From Ochromonas danica (Eukaryota > Sar > Chrysophyceae > Chromulinales > Chromulinaceae): a DNA stretch of 64,000 nt. A program made the position numbers and the translations under genes. Shown here piece after piece: positions 40,652 to 51,116 of the stretch. How positions within the stretch are numbered: the stretch's first letter is position 1; each line of letters starts with the position of its first letter. The DNA lies in contig VKHL01000061.1 of NCBI GenBank assembly GCA_015146655.1, positions 1-64,000 on the forward strand, written 5' to 3'. The notes beneath the pieces are model-generated. The model ran no database searches, was not told the origin of the DNA, and saw only the letters and a list, made by a program, of their open reading frames with translations.

Positions 40652-41986
40652 CTACCGCTCTGGGAGGGAGTAGTTGAGCACGAAGCTCACGAACTCTTCC
40701 TCGTGCTGGAAGATGTAGTCCTCCACCGCCTTGGCCACGTTGAAGGAAGGGTCCACGGAGGTCACGAGGCGAGACACTCGGGTGTAGACATAGATGTGGC
40801 GCTTGCAGATCGGACCAGAAGTGTCTGGCAGATGGCTATCTTCGGGCTTCCTCCTGCCCACGCGCTTCTTCTCTTCCTCCTCGCCGTCCTTCTTCTTCCT
40901 CCGCAGCTCCTCGCGACTCCTTCGCTCCTCCTCCAGACTCCTCCGCTGCTCTTCTCTCAACAGCTTCTGCTGCTCTGCTTCCTTGCGCTCCTTCTCCCAG
41001 CGTTCTCGTAGTTCCTGCTCCTGCTGGAGCTTCATTAGCAATTCTTTTTGTCGACGCAGAGTCAAGATTTGCGATTCTTCAAACTTGCGGCTGTTGGCCA
41101 CGAGCTCTTTGAACTTGAAGACGCGCTCTTCTGGCGTCCAAAAGGTGTATCTGTTGAACCAGTGCAGGTAGTCTACGGTCTGAGAGCATCCGACCAAGTC
41201 GACGAGCTGAGAGGCCATGGCGTGTTGAGAGTGATGGACGTCATCCGCGGCGAGGAAGACCACCTCAGCGAATCTGTCCATGCTATTGCAGGGCGGAAGG
41301 ACTTTCTCCAGCACACGGCAGCGGGCGAGGAAGAGCAGACAGAGTAACGAGCGAATGCCTCCTTGCGATCTCTCGCGCCAGTATTTCGTGTACGACGCGC
41401 CAAGCCGCGCAAAGGATCGATCGGCTTGCGCGACTTCTGACAGCGCCAGAGCGCGCACGACGACGTCTTCCTTCATCCGCTCTGGGGCGAGCAGCTGCAT
41501 CATGTCGACCTTCATCATATCCGCCACGGAAGGGTTGCGCTGGTCGTGTGCGTTGGCGAGGATGGCATTGGCGAAGAAGATGCCCAGCTGGTTGAGCGGC
41601 ACGCCCACAGAGGAGGCCTTGAGAGAAGACTTGAGGTGGAAGAGGAAGGTCAAGACCTCTTCTCGCTCCACGTCAGTGGCTAAACAGTCGATCTCTCCTC
41701 GCATGACCACTTTCTCCAGAAAGTGACAGACTTTGTAGAGCTTTGCTTGGAATTCGCTCATCGCCTCTTTGGGTCTGCCGCTGGTCTGCCCCTCTGACTT
41801 GACGCTTTCTGTCTGAGTGGAGAGGGTCTCCTTCTGTGCGGGAACTGGGACTACTTCAACAGGTTGTGCCTGTTCTCCTTCTCCTCCTCCTTCCCTGGCT
41901 TTTCCTTCTTCATCGCGGCCATCATTAGGATGGTCAACATGGCCTTCCGCTTCGGAGAGAGTTGGTGGTGGTTGCTCAGAGGTCAT
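40652..41986 (-). CDS. Unknown family A protein (intronless member)
   Basis: 444 residues, one exon, starting MTSEQPPPTLSEAEG. An acidic, disordered N-terminus leads to the family blocks SEFQAKLYKVCHFLEKVV, GEIDCLATDVEREEVLTFLF, QLGIFFANAIL, YWRERSQGGIRSLLCLLFLA and YLHWFNRYTFWTPEERV. Then follows a long charged coiled coil (about residues 290-390, Glu/Arg/Lys/Gln) and the C-terminal FNVAKAVEDYIFQHEEEFVSFV block. It lacks the intron found after 'LG' in the three relatives, so intron loss is likely. It is the clearest reference for the family. Function unknown; helical content and the coiled coil suggest protein-protein interaction. Confidence 0.8.
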   Translation of the reverse strand: MTSEQPPPTLSEAEGHVDHPNDGRDEEGKAREGGGEGEQAQPVEVVPVPAQKETLSTQTESVKSEGQTSGRPKEAMSEFQAKLYKVCHFLEKVVMRGEIDCLATDVEREEVLTFLFHLKSSLKASSVGVPLNQLGIFFANAILANAHDQRNPSVADMMKVDMMQLLAPERMKEDVVVRALALSEVAQADRSFARLGASYTKYWRERSQGGIRSLLCLLFLARCRVLEKVLPPCNSMDRFAEVVFLAADDVHHSQHAMASQLVDLVGCSQTVDYLHWFNRYTFWTPEERVFKFKELVANSRKFEESQILTLRRQKELLMKLQQEQELRERWEKERKEAEQQKLLREEQRRSLEEERRSREELRRKKKDGEEEEKKRVGRRKPEDSHLPDTSGPICKRHIYVYTRVSRLVTSVDPSFNVAKAVEDYIFQHEEEFVSFVLNYSLPER

Positions 41987-42168
41987 GGGGGCGACTAGAC
42001 TGCCGAGATCTGCCGCTCATCGCCTTCTGGCTGATGCCACGCAGCACACATCGCACAGAACACACACTGCACACAATGCGCACAATGCACAGCAACCCCG
42101 GCCACAGCGAGTAGAACAGCACCAGACGGAAGGGTAGATTGTTATTTGCGCGGGAGAATTCCTTCTCC

Positions 42169-42186
42169 GGAATTCCATGGAATTCC
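42169..42186. promoter_or_regulatory. Palindromic element, site C (putative)
   Basis: GGAATTCCATGGAATTCC is a perfect 18-bp palindrome. It lies in the 586-bp divergent spacer 41987-42572, 183 bp upstream of the minus-strand family A gene. It shares the TTCCATGGAA core with sites at 18749, 18784 and 54863. The rest of the spacer holds a CACA-rich stretch (42040-42090) and one copy of the 74-bp repeat. Confidence 0.5.
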
Positions 42187-42212
42187 ATCAAACTTTCCAT
42201 CACAACGCACCA

Positions 42213-42286
42213 AATCTCTCTTAAGTTAACTGACAGCTCCTCCTCCAAGAACACTTTCGAAAACTGCTTCTTGAAAGGTGTTTTTG
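42213..42286. repeat. 74-bp dispersed repeat, copy 1
   Basis: This matches 43487-43560 at 73 of 74 positions, same orientation. It starts AATCTCTCTTAAGTTAACTG and contains GAACACTTTCGAAAACTG and CTTCTTGAAAGG, the latter fitting the TTCnnGAA inverted pair typical of heat-shock elements. An imperfect inverted repeat (AACACTTTC / GAAAGGTGTT) lies inside. It sits in the divergent spacer of the 42573 gene and the family A gene at 41986. Confidence 0.85.
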
Positions 42287-42572
42287 AGAGAGAGAGAGGG
42301 GTGGGTCTATTTGCACGGGACGGCAAGGAAGCGAGTGTGACTGCTAACAATAGCTAATAACAGTGCCGCAGCAGAGAGGAGTGTGTCTCAACAAGATATT
42401 TCCATTAGCGGCGACAACGTCATCACCAGCCGCCGCGCTGTCATTCGCAGACATAGTGTCCTGTTCACTCTCAAGATAATCACAATTTATCCTTTGAAGT
42501 TCTTTCTGTTTAGTTACAGTCACTATTAAATTTCTAACAAAAAGCAAGCAAAGCTTCACAATTCAATCAAAA

Positions 42573-43142
42573 ATGGCAGACGATAATTTCTTTCAAACCG
42601 AAATAATTAAAATCAACGATGTTGATGAGGAAGGAAATTTCAACTTTAAAGCTGCTGACAATCAGATCGGATATCTTTTCGAGGATGAACACGGTCAACC
42701 TGTTGAACACATGACTGCGTATCACAGACTAGGTACTGGAACTGTGGAGTTGAGCCATCAAAATCCTGGTTCGGTGACTTCTGTTGCTCATTTGCACCCT
42801 GTGATCACCTTTCCCAACGATGAGATTGCGAGCCAGTATATTGCTAACAAACACGTCCAATACAGAACTCATAACGGACAAGATGATGATGCAGGCTTAT
42901 TAAGAATGATTCATATTGGTACTCATTTACCAGTATTTGTGCATCACGTTCAAATGCAAGAAGAACGCAACAGTTTCTTGGAGTTGACCCATTGCGACCA
43001 ACGTTTCAATGTGAGATGCCGAATCACCAACCCAAGAGATGGTAAAGCATTGAGAGACGTATACCGTTCCACGGACCAACTCAAGTTTACTTGGATCAAG
43101 GCTGGTGGTCACGGCAAGGCTGGTGATGCCACCACTGAATGA
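42573..43142 (+). CDS. Hypothetical protein, 189 aa
   Basis: One exon starting MADDNFFQTEIIKINDVDEE. No signal peptide or membrane segment. Residue features are several histidines in the middle (HLHPVITF, HIGTHLPVFVHHVQM) and only two cysteines, with a C-terminal GGHGKAGDATTE. The length, initiator context (AAAATGG) and sustained codon use support a real gene. I do not recognise the family. The upstream spacer carries the 74-bp repeat also found before the 43682 gene, so the two may be co-regulated. Confidence 0.65.
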   Translation: MADDNFFQTEIIKINDVDEEGNFNFKAADNQIGYLFEDEHGQPVEHMTAYHRLGTGTVELSHQNPGSVTSVAHLHPVITFPNDEIASQYIANKHVQYRTHNGQDDDAGLLRMIHIGTHLPVFVHHVQMQEERNSFLELTHCDQRFNVRCRITNPRDGKALRDVYRSTDQLKFTWIKAGGHGKAGDATTE

Positions 43143-43333
43143 ATGAATGGCACTGCAGATAGATAGAATGTATCTTTACAAAAATGTTTGTTTTTTATTC
43201 GAAAAAGAATACTTAAAACCCTGTAATAGAATGATCTTTCTCTATCGCTACACACGGTGATGTCTCCCATGAATCGTCACATAGTCTACATTATATGCAC
43301 ACATGCATTAGATGATTGATTGTGTACTACATA

Positions 43334-43369
43334 GTCTTGCTGCCTCACAATCGAATCCTTCTTTGGACA
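43334..43369. repeat. 36-bp direct repeat, copy 1
   Basis: Matches 43588-43623 at 35 of 36 positions (TGCCTCACAATCGAATCCTT inside). Both copies lie in the 539-bp spacer upstream of the 43682 gene, which otherwise has no coding frame; the second 74-bp repeat lies between them. Confidence 0.85.
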
Positions 43370-43486
43370 AGGGACTGTTTAGATTGTGAGAGTCGAATTT
43401 ATGGATGAATTAATCAAATACTTTCTCATTGGTCACTCGCTACACCATCCATCCCTTGATAGCTATCCCACTTTCACTACAAACCT

Positions 43487-43560
43487 AATCTCTCTTAAGT
43501 TAACTGACAGCTCCTCCTTCAAGAACACTTTCGAAAACTGCTTCTTGAAAGGTGTTTTTG
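43487..43560. repeat. 74-bp dispersed repeat, copy 2
   Basis: Second copy of the element at 42213-42286, one mismatch, here 122-195 bp upstream of the 43682 gene start. It lies between the two 36-bp repeats. Confidence 0.85.
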
Positions 43561-43587
43561 TGAGAGAGAAGGGTTGGTCTGCGGCAA

Positions 43588-43623
43588 GTCTTGTTGCCTC
43601 ACAATCGAATCCTTCTTTGGACA
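43588..43623. repeat. 36-bp direct repeat, copy 2
   Basis: Second copy of the element at 43334-43369, 59 bp before the start codon of the 43682 gene. Confidence 0.85.
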
Positions 43624-43681
43624 TCCTCGCTCAACTCGACCTCTCACCCTCTCCTTAACCTCTTTTAATAGTTTTGAACAA

Positions 43682-44752
43682 ATGGCCGCCCTTTTAGCGA
43701 ACAGAAATGCTCATGAAAGCGAGGTACGAGACGACCACTTCCCCACCGCCCTGCCCTCCACTCTCGTTGGCGATTTCAACATCCACCATGAGAGCGGATT
43801 CTCGAAACCAGCTCGTCTGATCCCTCAACTCGATCGCACGGTCGACAGTCGCAGCTTCCAAGGCCGCCGCATTGAGGACGTCCGCGCCATCGAGCATGAC
43901 CCCATCAGGGAGTACTACCCCGACGAGAAGGACTTCCACAAGCCTTCCTTTCTCGGCCTAGACAACCCAGAAACTGCCCTAGAGGGTGTGAACTTTGTTG
44001 CCGATCGCCACTGCCTGAGGAAGCTTCTGCTGATCTGCTGCCCAGAGATTCCCAACGCCTTCTATTCGAAGAGAAAAGACTTCAGCCTCGTCCTCCGCAA
44101 ACACGGCGACAGCGAGCACGTGCTTACCATGCAAGCTGCTAGTGAAGATAGATGGGAAGCAGAGCCAGGAAGCTTCGGGAAAGGCTTCGAGCTCTTGATG
44201 ACAAGCCGTCGGTTGTCCACAGTGCCCGCCGACACCAAATACTACCGCCTGGGGAAGAGTGTTCACAACGGATTTGGCGTCATTGTGAGGTATGAAGTGG
44301 ACGCCGTGGATGAAGGAGTCACAGTAGAGCTCAAGTCAAAGACGACTCCCAATCCCCGCTACCCCGTTGGCATTGACTTCTACCGCAACATCTGGATCCA
44401 GATGGCTCTCTCCAACACGCAGCGCATCGTCATTGGATACCATCGCAAAGGAAGCTGCACTTCTATGGAGACACTCACTCTTCCTCAGGTGCAGCGTCGT
44501 GCGGAATTCTCAGATGATGCTGCTAGTAAGGTTCTCAAGAAGCTCTTCAACTTCTTGCAAAAGCTTTACAACAAAGCTCATCCCAGCCTCAGCGCCACGG
44601 GAAAAGCGACTCTTCGCTATCATGAAGTAGAGAATAAGTTCTCCTGGAAGTTCGAAGATACCCCTGAGCCAGCAGCTCGTCCAACCTCTGCCTCCACTCC
44701 GCGGGGCGAGACTGACGATCTCAATCGACGCCTGGCAGGATTAGCTATTTGA
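43682..44752 (+). CDS. Hypothetical protein, 356 aa
   Basis: One exon; the ATG at 43682 is preferred over the upstream GTG-type extension because the spacer repeats extend to 43623. Blocks: RHCLRKLLLIC near residue 110, GSFGKGFELLMTSR, YYRLGKSVHNGFGVIVRYEVDA split across the middle, then IWIQMALSNTQRIVIGYHRK and a helical VLKKLFNFLQKLYNKAHPSL. The order (a 'LRKLL' helix, a 'G.GFE' block, a 'R.EVDA' strand, a 'GYHRKG' strand, a helical end) recalls uncharacterised fungal proteins often mislabelled as prenyl synthases, but this is from memory and not certain. No function is proposed. Confidence 0.65.
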   Translation: MAALLANRNAHESEVRDDHFPTALPSTLVGDFNIHHESGFSKPARLIPQLDRTVDSRSFQGRRIEDVRAIEHDPIREYYPDEKDFHKPSFLGLDNPETALEGVNFVADRHCLRKLLLICCPEIPNAFYSKRKDFSLVLRKHGDSEHVLTMQAASEDRWEAEPGSFGKGFELLMTSRRLSTVPADTKYYRLGKSVHNGFGVIVRYEVDAVDEGVTVELKSKTTPNPRYPVGIDFYRNIWIQMALSNTQRIVIGYHRKGSCTSMETLTLPQVQRRAEFSDDAASKVLKKLFNFLQKLYNKAHPSLSATGKATLRYHEVENKFSWKFEDTPEPAARPTSASTPRGETDDLNRRLAGLAI

Positions 44753-44978
44753 CAGTCTCCCAGCACATGAAGTCAGAGTACCACCACACAAACTGTTAGT
44801 CTACCCTAAGGAATGAGTTCGTTATGTAATCACTAATTCAGTCAGCCAATGAATCAAAGCTACAAATGATACTATACAATAGGAAAAACACAAAACACAT
44901 CAAGGCTATTGTCACTGACCCTCCTCCACTAATTCAACTTTAGTCAAGGGATAATGGACAAGTAAGACGACAGAGAGA

Positions 44979-47026
44979 TCACAAGAAGGTAACACAACAA
45001 CGAATCATTCTGTCGACTCTGATCAAGCTAGGAATTAACACTTCCAGGAAGTTCTCAGCAGTCCATTGTCTAGGAAGTGCAATATTACGATCCAACAAGA
45101 AGGCAGTCTTCCTTTGAAATCTCACCGCCACATGATTGGCAAACAATCCTTCATCATCCTTTCGTAAACATGCCTGACCAACCTCTTCCACAAGAAAGCC
45201 TCGTAGTAAGGCATGAAAATCTCCATCGTTTTCATAACACCATCGACTCCAAGACAGAAAGCCTTCATATCCATGGCCATGGTGACTACGAATATGATCC
45301 AGTACTCGATGGACAATCAATCGATTGCATGCACGGCCAGAGAGGAGAAAAGGCATGTGTGGCTTCTTCCCTTCCTCTTCGACGATCGGACGATGCAAAA
45401 TCTCTTCTAGACTACGCAATTCTACTAATTCCATCACGAAGCTTTTGATGAGACCGTTGCTTTGCAGACGATCTAACCAAGCATGGATCTCAGCATTGGT
45501 ACGACCAATTGCTTTCCTTCGTCCCTTTAGTTTATTCCAGGTGGAAATATTCATCTCCGAGAGGAAAGACACGAACCGATGAAGATGTTTCTCTGATAGA
45601 AAGTTGTGGAAAAGAGAGGATTCTTCTGGATAGAAGCCACACAGTGCGAGTAGTTTCGATTTGGCACTCCTACCTCCAATTTGAAGACAACAATTCAACA
45701 GAGCAAAGAACGCGGAGAACATTGATTCTCCACTAATAATGGGTAGAGGGGGTTGATTGCTTTGCACCGAGACATCATGGTCAACTGTATCGGATATCTC
45801 CATTTTCTCTTCGTCACCTGGTTCATCAAATGCAGTCTCTTCAGAAGGGAGCATGCTTCTCTCTTCTATCTCTTCCCCTGTTACTGCTAAAGACCTACTA
45901 ATAGTAGTATATTCCATCGAATCACCTTTCTCCTCGACAGCTTCTTCTTCTTCTTTATGCTGGGCTGCGGGAAGCTCAACGACACGTTCTTTGTCCAAAG
46001 AAGATGAATCTATCAATCCAAAACGTCGCTTCTTCTTGGGCACTGACTTTCCTCTGCCTAGCAGCAAGGTATCCTCTCTGGCCATTGCATTTCGTTCTTC
46101 ATTCACCGCTCGCTTTTCATTCTTGCAGAACCACCGATAGACACTTTTCTTACAAAAGACAGAGAGCTTTTCAAACTTCTGCATCTTCTCATCTGGAGAC
46201 CAGAAGGCAAGTTTGTTGAACCAACTCTGAACTCCGTCGTGGCGATAGGAGCCCAACAAGTCTGTCAACTCAAAGCACTCCATATGCAATGGGTGGAGCA
46301 CATCTTCTGCACAAGCAAAGACTGTCTCCATGAAAGCTTGTTGAGACTTGCAAGTGACTAGTTTCGCCTCTAGCAGGCGTTGCCGAGTAAGAAACATCAA
46401 ACAAAGCATTGAGCGGATGCAATGCTGCAGTCGCTCTCGCCAATACGCGATTTTATGACTTTCCACTCCAATAAAATGTGCGTCAATGAAGTCATCAGCT
46501 AACGCCAAGGTATGCATGAATGCATTCTCGTCTTCCGCTTCTCTGATCAGAATGGGCACGACGTGGATGTGGGAATACGTGGAAGACGGACCAGCTCTGA
46601 CCAAGCAGCGTAGCAAAGTATTGCCGAAATGATACCCTATTGTCCAGAGACATCATGTTACCAGAGTGAGGAAGAAGAAGAAGCCATGACCTGAGGTGGT
46701 GGGAGGTAGTGTAACTCACCTAACAGATTGGCGACTGCCCCCACAGAGGAGGCGTTGAGAGAAGACTTGAGGTAGAAGAAGAAGTTCAAGACCTCTTCTC
46801 GATCTTCGTCGGTGGTTAAACAATCGATCTCTGCTCGCATCACCACTTTCTCTAGAAAGTGACAGGCTTTGAAGAGCTTTGCTTGGAATTCGCTGACAAT
46901 CTCCACCTTATCGTTATCGCTTCCAACATCAACTACTACTTCATCTTTTACTTCTTCATCCATACCAGTATGACCGTCATCATCGCTTTCTACTTGTTTG
47001 GTGGTGGAAGAGAGTGGATCTTCCAT
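44979..47026 (-). CDS. Unknown family A protein (longest member)
   Basis: Exons 46720..47026 and 44979..46636 with an 83-nt intron (phase 1), about 654 residues. Exon 1 starts MEDPLSSTTKQVESDDDG and carries the near-identical family block SEFQAKLFKACHFLEKVV and AEIDCLTTDEDREEVLNFFF. The splice joins NLLG to YHFGNTLL, the family intron position. YWRERLQHCIRSMLCLMFL and WFNKLAFWSPDEKM follow. Instead of the coiled coil it has an acidic/Ser-rich linker and an extra C-terminal helical half (LEEILHRPIVEEEG, YEGFLSWSRWCYENDGDFHA). DNA of exon 1 is strikingly similar to the 40652-41986 gene, so these two duplicated most recently. Function unknown. Confidence 0.75.
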
Positions 47027-47578
47027 ATCTTCCTGTCTGCTACTTGTAGGTCAAGATGATAGTTACCAGCAGAGAGACCATGACATAAACATGACATGAC
47101 ATACCATTGTTATGCGCGGGGGAAGAGAGTGATCAATTCCGACGAAAAAGTCAGTTGTGAAACTCTAAACAGTGCTGTAATTAAAAGAAGAAACGCATTT
47201 AAAAGTCGCAAAAACACGTTGATTTTTGCGTGCTGCTAGACTTCCCTTATTACAATGCAGAGCTCTCAAGCTGATGCCAGGTTACGGCAGGTAGTTTAAC
47301 AGATTGCAGTGGTAGAAGCGAGATGAGGTTAGCTTGTAGTTAAGCTATAGTACGTTAGCCTTCACAGCTGACTCTATGTACTGCAAGAAACTCTGGTTAC
47401 CACTAGACTATTCCCAGCTACTACAAACTAACATACTACTAGCTCTAGTATATCTTCCTGTATTGAGAATCGATCTCCCTGCTATGCAATAGTAGTTAGT
47501 AGTAGTGACTCTGTTGAATATTCCTAGAAATCAATAATTGAATCAATGAGTTGCTTAAATTCAATAACTAGTCTACCC
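47027..47578. other. Spacer, no gene seen
   Basis: 552 bp between the family A gene and the uracil methyltransferase gene. It contains irregular AGTAGTAGT-type runs near 47488-47505 and no coding frame with family features. It includes the promoter of the upstream minus-strand gene. Confidence 0.5.
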
Positions 47579-49360
47579 CTATTCTTCCTCTTCCTCTTCT
47601 TCGTCTTCACTACTATAGTCATCGTCTGAGTCTTCAGCTATAAAAGGACTGCTATCATCATGATCATTGGGGCGAGGTTTGGTTCGAGCAGGCGCCTTCT
47701 TTCCTGTCCGCTGATAGACAGTCACCATCTCGATGTGGTCTGAGCCAGGGAATAGAGCAAAGCCTTCCGCTGACTTCAAAGTCCACAAGCCACTGTCCAA
47801 CAACTCCCTATCAACAAGATACATGTCAACAAGAGATCTGGCGGCATATCAAGCAGACAGAGGGCTTGCCTACCTGGTATCTCTCTCCACTGCCTCATAG
47901 CCACAGCCAACATAAATCAACCGTCTCAACGAGCTGGGCAGATCGACTTCAGCATGAGTTCCTAATAACATGGCTTTGACACCATCGGTGAGTCCTCGAC
48001 GAGGAGGATCGACGATGAGCACGTCTGCTTCATCACATTGGCCTGCTTCCACGGCATCATCCGCACTCATAGACTCAAAGAAGATCCGCTCTTTGATTTC
48101 GTCGTCGGCAATGCTTTCTACGGCATTGTCGAATATTTCATTGACGAAGGCGTTCGAATCCGAGCAGTAGACCACATCAGCTTCCATTGACACCGCAGCA
48201 TTAATACCAATGATACCCAAGCCAGAGTAAAGTTCTGATATTCGACTGTTTTTAGGAATATGACGTAACACAGCCGGTATAATAGCTTTCTCAAACATGT
48301 CGAGATTGGCCTAAACATTAACAAGCAGACAGATCACACACACAATAGCCGTCAATTTGCTAAAGTCACAGTAGCAAACCTGTCTGAAGATCTGCGGGCG
48401 GAAGCTAAAGGTTGCACCTCCGACCTTCTCCTTGATAAAGGGAGGTCCCCAAAGCGTCTTCCAGTTCTTTGGATTGTAATCGAAGATGTTATTACCACTC
48501 CCCGTGTTAAAGTTGACAGTGACGCTGTGCCACAGATCGGGGCGAGCCTTCAATCTCTTCAACAGCCTGGGCAAGGTCTGGTCAGAATCTCGAAAAGAAG
48601 GCGTGTTCCACACCAAGACGAGCTGGATCTTCTTTGTGACTCTGTCCAGAGTGAGTTGAATGTAGCGCAACTCTCCGTTGGCTGCGGACTTGGCCGAGGC
48701 CTCCGCGAAACCTTTGACACGGACATCCAGTGCAGCAGTGCGCAGCTCCTCTGCCGCCTCATTGATTCGTGGATGATGGACACGACACTCAGGGATAGAC
48801 TCCACTTCGTGACTGCCAGCTTTATAGAGTCCAAACTTCAGTCCTCCCCATTTGCTCATGGGCTGCACGGCCAGCTTCACGTGAGTCCTCCACTCATGCA
48901 GCTGACCCATCTGGATATTCAGATTCACTCCTTCTGCCTTGAAAAATGTCTTGGCACGAAACATCATGGGCGAGTCGGTAAAGTTGCTCTTGAAGACACA
49001 GCCTGCGCAGCTGTCGAAGTGCTTGCACTGCAACTCGTCCACTGCGCCTGCTGGACTGGCGGGTTTCACGACTTTGCCAAAAGTCTCCTTTGATTCCTTT
49101 GTTGTTCCTAGCTTCTTGATGAGCACTTTCCACGGGTCTGCTCTCTGGGGTTGGCTCCCTGCCTGGTCATTGGCATCGCCATTTCGATTGCCATAGCTTG
49201 CTGGAGCTCGACGACTCGTGGACGGCTGAAATTCTCTCTTATTGGCCACCATATGCAGAGGTCCAACATGAGAATTCAATCTCCATGAGCCACCGGGGCA
49301 AAGGAGCAGGGAGAGGCACAATATGAGCAGTATTATCAAATCCATTTGTTTCTGGCTCAT
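47579..49360 (-). CDS. TrmA/RlmCD-type RNA uracil-5-methyltransferase
   Basis: Exons 48380..49360, 47874..48310 and 47579..47808 by my reading (introns about 69 and 65 nt), about 548 residues. The start MSQKQMDLIILL gives a hydrophobic leader (LILCLSLLLC) and a basic Ser/Arg linker, so plastid or secretory entry is likely. An iron-sulfur cysteine set C112, C118, C121 (CKHFDSCAGC) leads the enzyme part. Methyltransferase motifs: FRQANLDMFEKAI (substrate Gln), ISELYSGLGIIGINA (SAM loop), VLIVDPPRRGL, and LIYVGCGYEAVERDTREL with the catalytic Cys. These define the m5U/RlmD family; rRNA of the plastid is a reasonable target. The tail is acidic (poly-Glu). The first donor is GTTTGC, a less usual site. 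Confidence 0.83.
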
Positions 49361-49605
49361 GCACGTCTTTCCGACTGGCAGTTTGGCCTTCTGGAGATTT
49401 AGCTTTCCACGCAATACAATAATAACTGACACTGTATTCTGGCATTGAATGTAACTCTATTCTGGCAGCAGCACATCAACCACACATACCAACCCTAACC
49501 TTAACGATAAATGAGACCAACGACGAGATGAAATCCGGAGATGCTGAGTGGCGTATTGCCCAGTCTGAAAGCAAAGAGTGAGCAAAAGCAAAAGGTGATT
49601 CGATC

Positions 49606-49676
49606 TGCATCGGCCGGGAATCGAACCCGGGGCCCCTGCATGGCAAGCAGGGATTTTACCACTAAACCACCGATAC
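49606..49676 (-). tRNA. tRNA-Gly (GCC), second copy
   Basis: 71 nt on the minus strand, identical in sequence to the tRNA at 21767-21837, with anticodon GCC. The 3' flank (AGATCGAAT then ACCTTTTGCTTT) is also shared, apart from one base, so the pair arose by duplication of a segment larger than the gene itself. Both lie in spacers upstream of conserved genes. Confidence 0.97.
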
Positions 49677-49760
49677 GGATTTTGGATGCTGACCTTCAGC
49701 TGTTGTTGAATAGAAAGGCAACAGGTTCGAGAGCTGTTTGATTTGATTTAGTTATGAAAG

Positions 49761-51048
49761 ATGTCGGAAAAGGATCTATCAGTGACTAATCCGTCGATTC
49801 GAACCACTCTTCGCAAGAGCCGCAAAGGGAGTAATGCGAGCATTATGGTCAAGTATCAGGAAGAGGCGCGCATGGAGTCGGTGAGCGTGGACGACGCATC
49901 GGAAGCACACAATCGCTCTTTTGTCATGCGGCAGGCCAAGGCTGGCCCCAGCCCGCGCCTGATCGGCACCTTGATGATCTGGCTGAAGAACATCAATCGC
50001 CTGCGCGCCATCTCCACTTCCAAAGCCTTCTACAAGTGGAAGTACAAGGCGCAGCTGGCGACCTACCAGCTGGCCACACTGCCGCTGGAGATCACAGAGG
50101 AGCGCGCAATGCTCATCGAGCAGAAGAACTCCTACCTCAAGTTGTTCGCAGAGAACGAGAAGCTCCGCGAGCAAGTGGCTGAGCAGCGCCGCGTGCACTC
50201 CACGGCGGACAAGGCGCTGCGCAGCACTTCTCTGCGCCTGCTGCTCTCCACTTTCCTGCGCAAGCGACTGACCACCAAGCTGCGCGCAGCCTATGACATC
50301 TGGTTCCATAATGTGCGCATGCTACGACTTGTAGCAGAAACGTCCCAGCGTGCGTCTGAGCTGGCAGTGGGTCTGCAGCAGGTGGAGAGCGAGCGACATT
50401 ACGTCCGCCAAACAGAAGCAGCCAATGCACAGCTGAGAGTCTTCCTCTCCATGGCGATCTACTTCTTCAAGTGGAAGTCCAAGATTGCTTCCTCCATGCT
50501 GGCAGAGGAAAGATGTCTGCATGACCAGCAGCGGCGGGTACCATTCCCTCTTCTTCCCCTCCCCTGCCCTGCCCATATAGTTCATCTCATAGTCTGTCAT
50601 CTGCCTACAGGTCATCTTCGAGGAGCTCCGTCGCATGAGAGAAGCGGTATCGTTTGCAAACGATGAGGAGCATGGACTGCTACAGGGTGCGATGCGCAGA
50701 GGCGCGGAGGCCGAGCGGCACCTCAACGCCTTGAGAGAGCGCGTCACTTCCATCGTGGCGGCCAGTCGAGCTCACAAACCTCCCGCGCTGCCAGATTTGA
50801 ACGACCTCTTTCCAAAGAGAGAAAGAGTGTCATCTGCTGAGAGCGTGGTGAGTCGGGCGAGTGTTGATATGGGCACAGCGGGGACAGCGGGAGCGAGGAG
50901 GGCGTCGGAGAAGACGAGGACTGTGCGTCGCCAGCAACAGCAATCGATTGCAGGAGGTGCGGGAGGTGCGGGCCAGGGAACTCCTCCTCCAGGGGGTTCT
51001 AGCAGCAGTATAGTTACCTCTTCTCCTCCCCCTCCGCCTCCGCCTTAA
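49761..51048 (+). CDS. Coiled-coil protein with Trp/Lys-rich helices
   Basis: Exons 49761..50537 and 50611..51048 (73-nt intron, phase 0), 404 residues. The first half contains spaced helices with conserved W-K pairs: LMIWLKNINRLRAISTSKAF, FYKWKYKAQL, AYDIWFHNVRMLRLV and YFFKWKSKIASS. Spaced WK helices recall Sfi1-type centrin-binding repeats, but the spacing is irregular and the match is weak. A Glu/Gln-rich coiled coil lies between (EENEKLREQVAEQRR region). The C-terminus is Ala/Gly-rich and ends in Pro7. No domain is firmly recognised; a centrosomal or basal-body role is only a possibility. The neighbour RNase H gene is convergent. Confidence 0.7.
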
Positions 51049-51116
51049 CCATTACTGAGGTCTGAGTTCTGTTGTTTGGGTTGTGTTTTACAACGTCTAT
51101 CCACTCTAAGACTACT

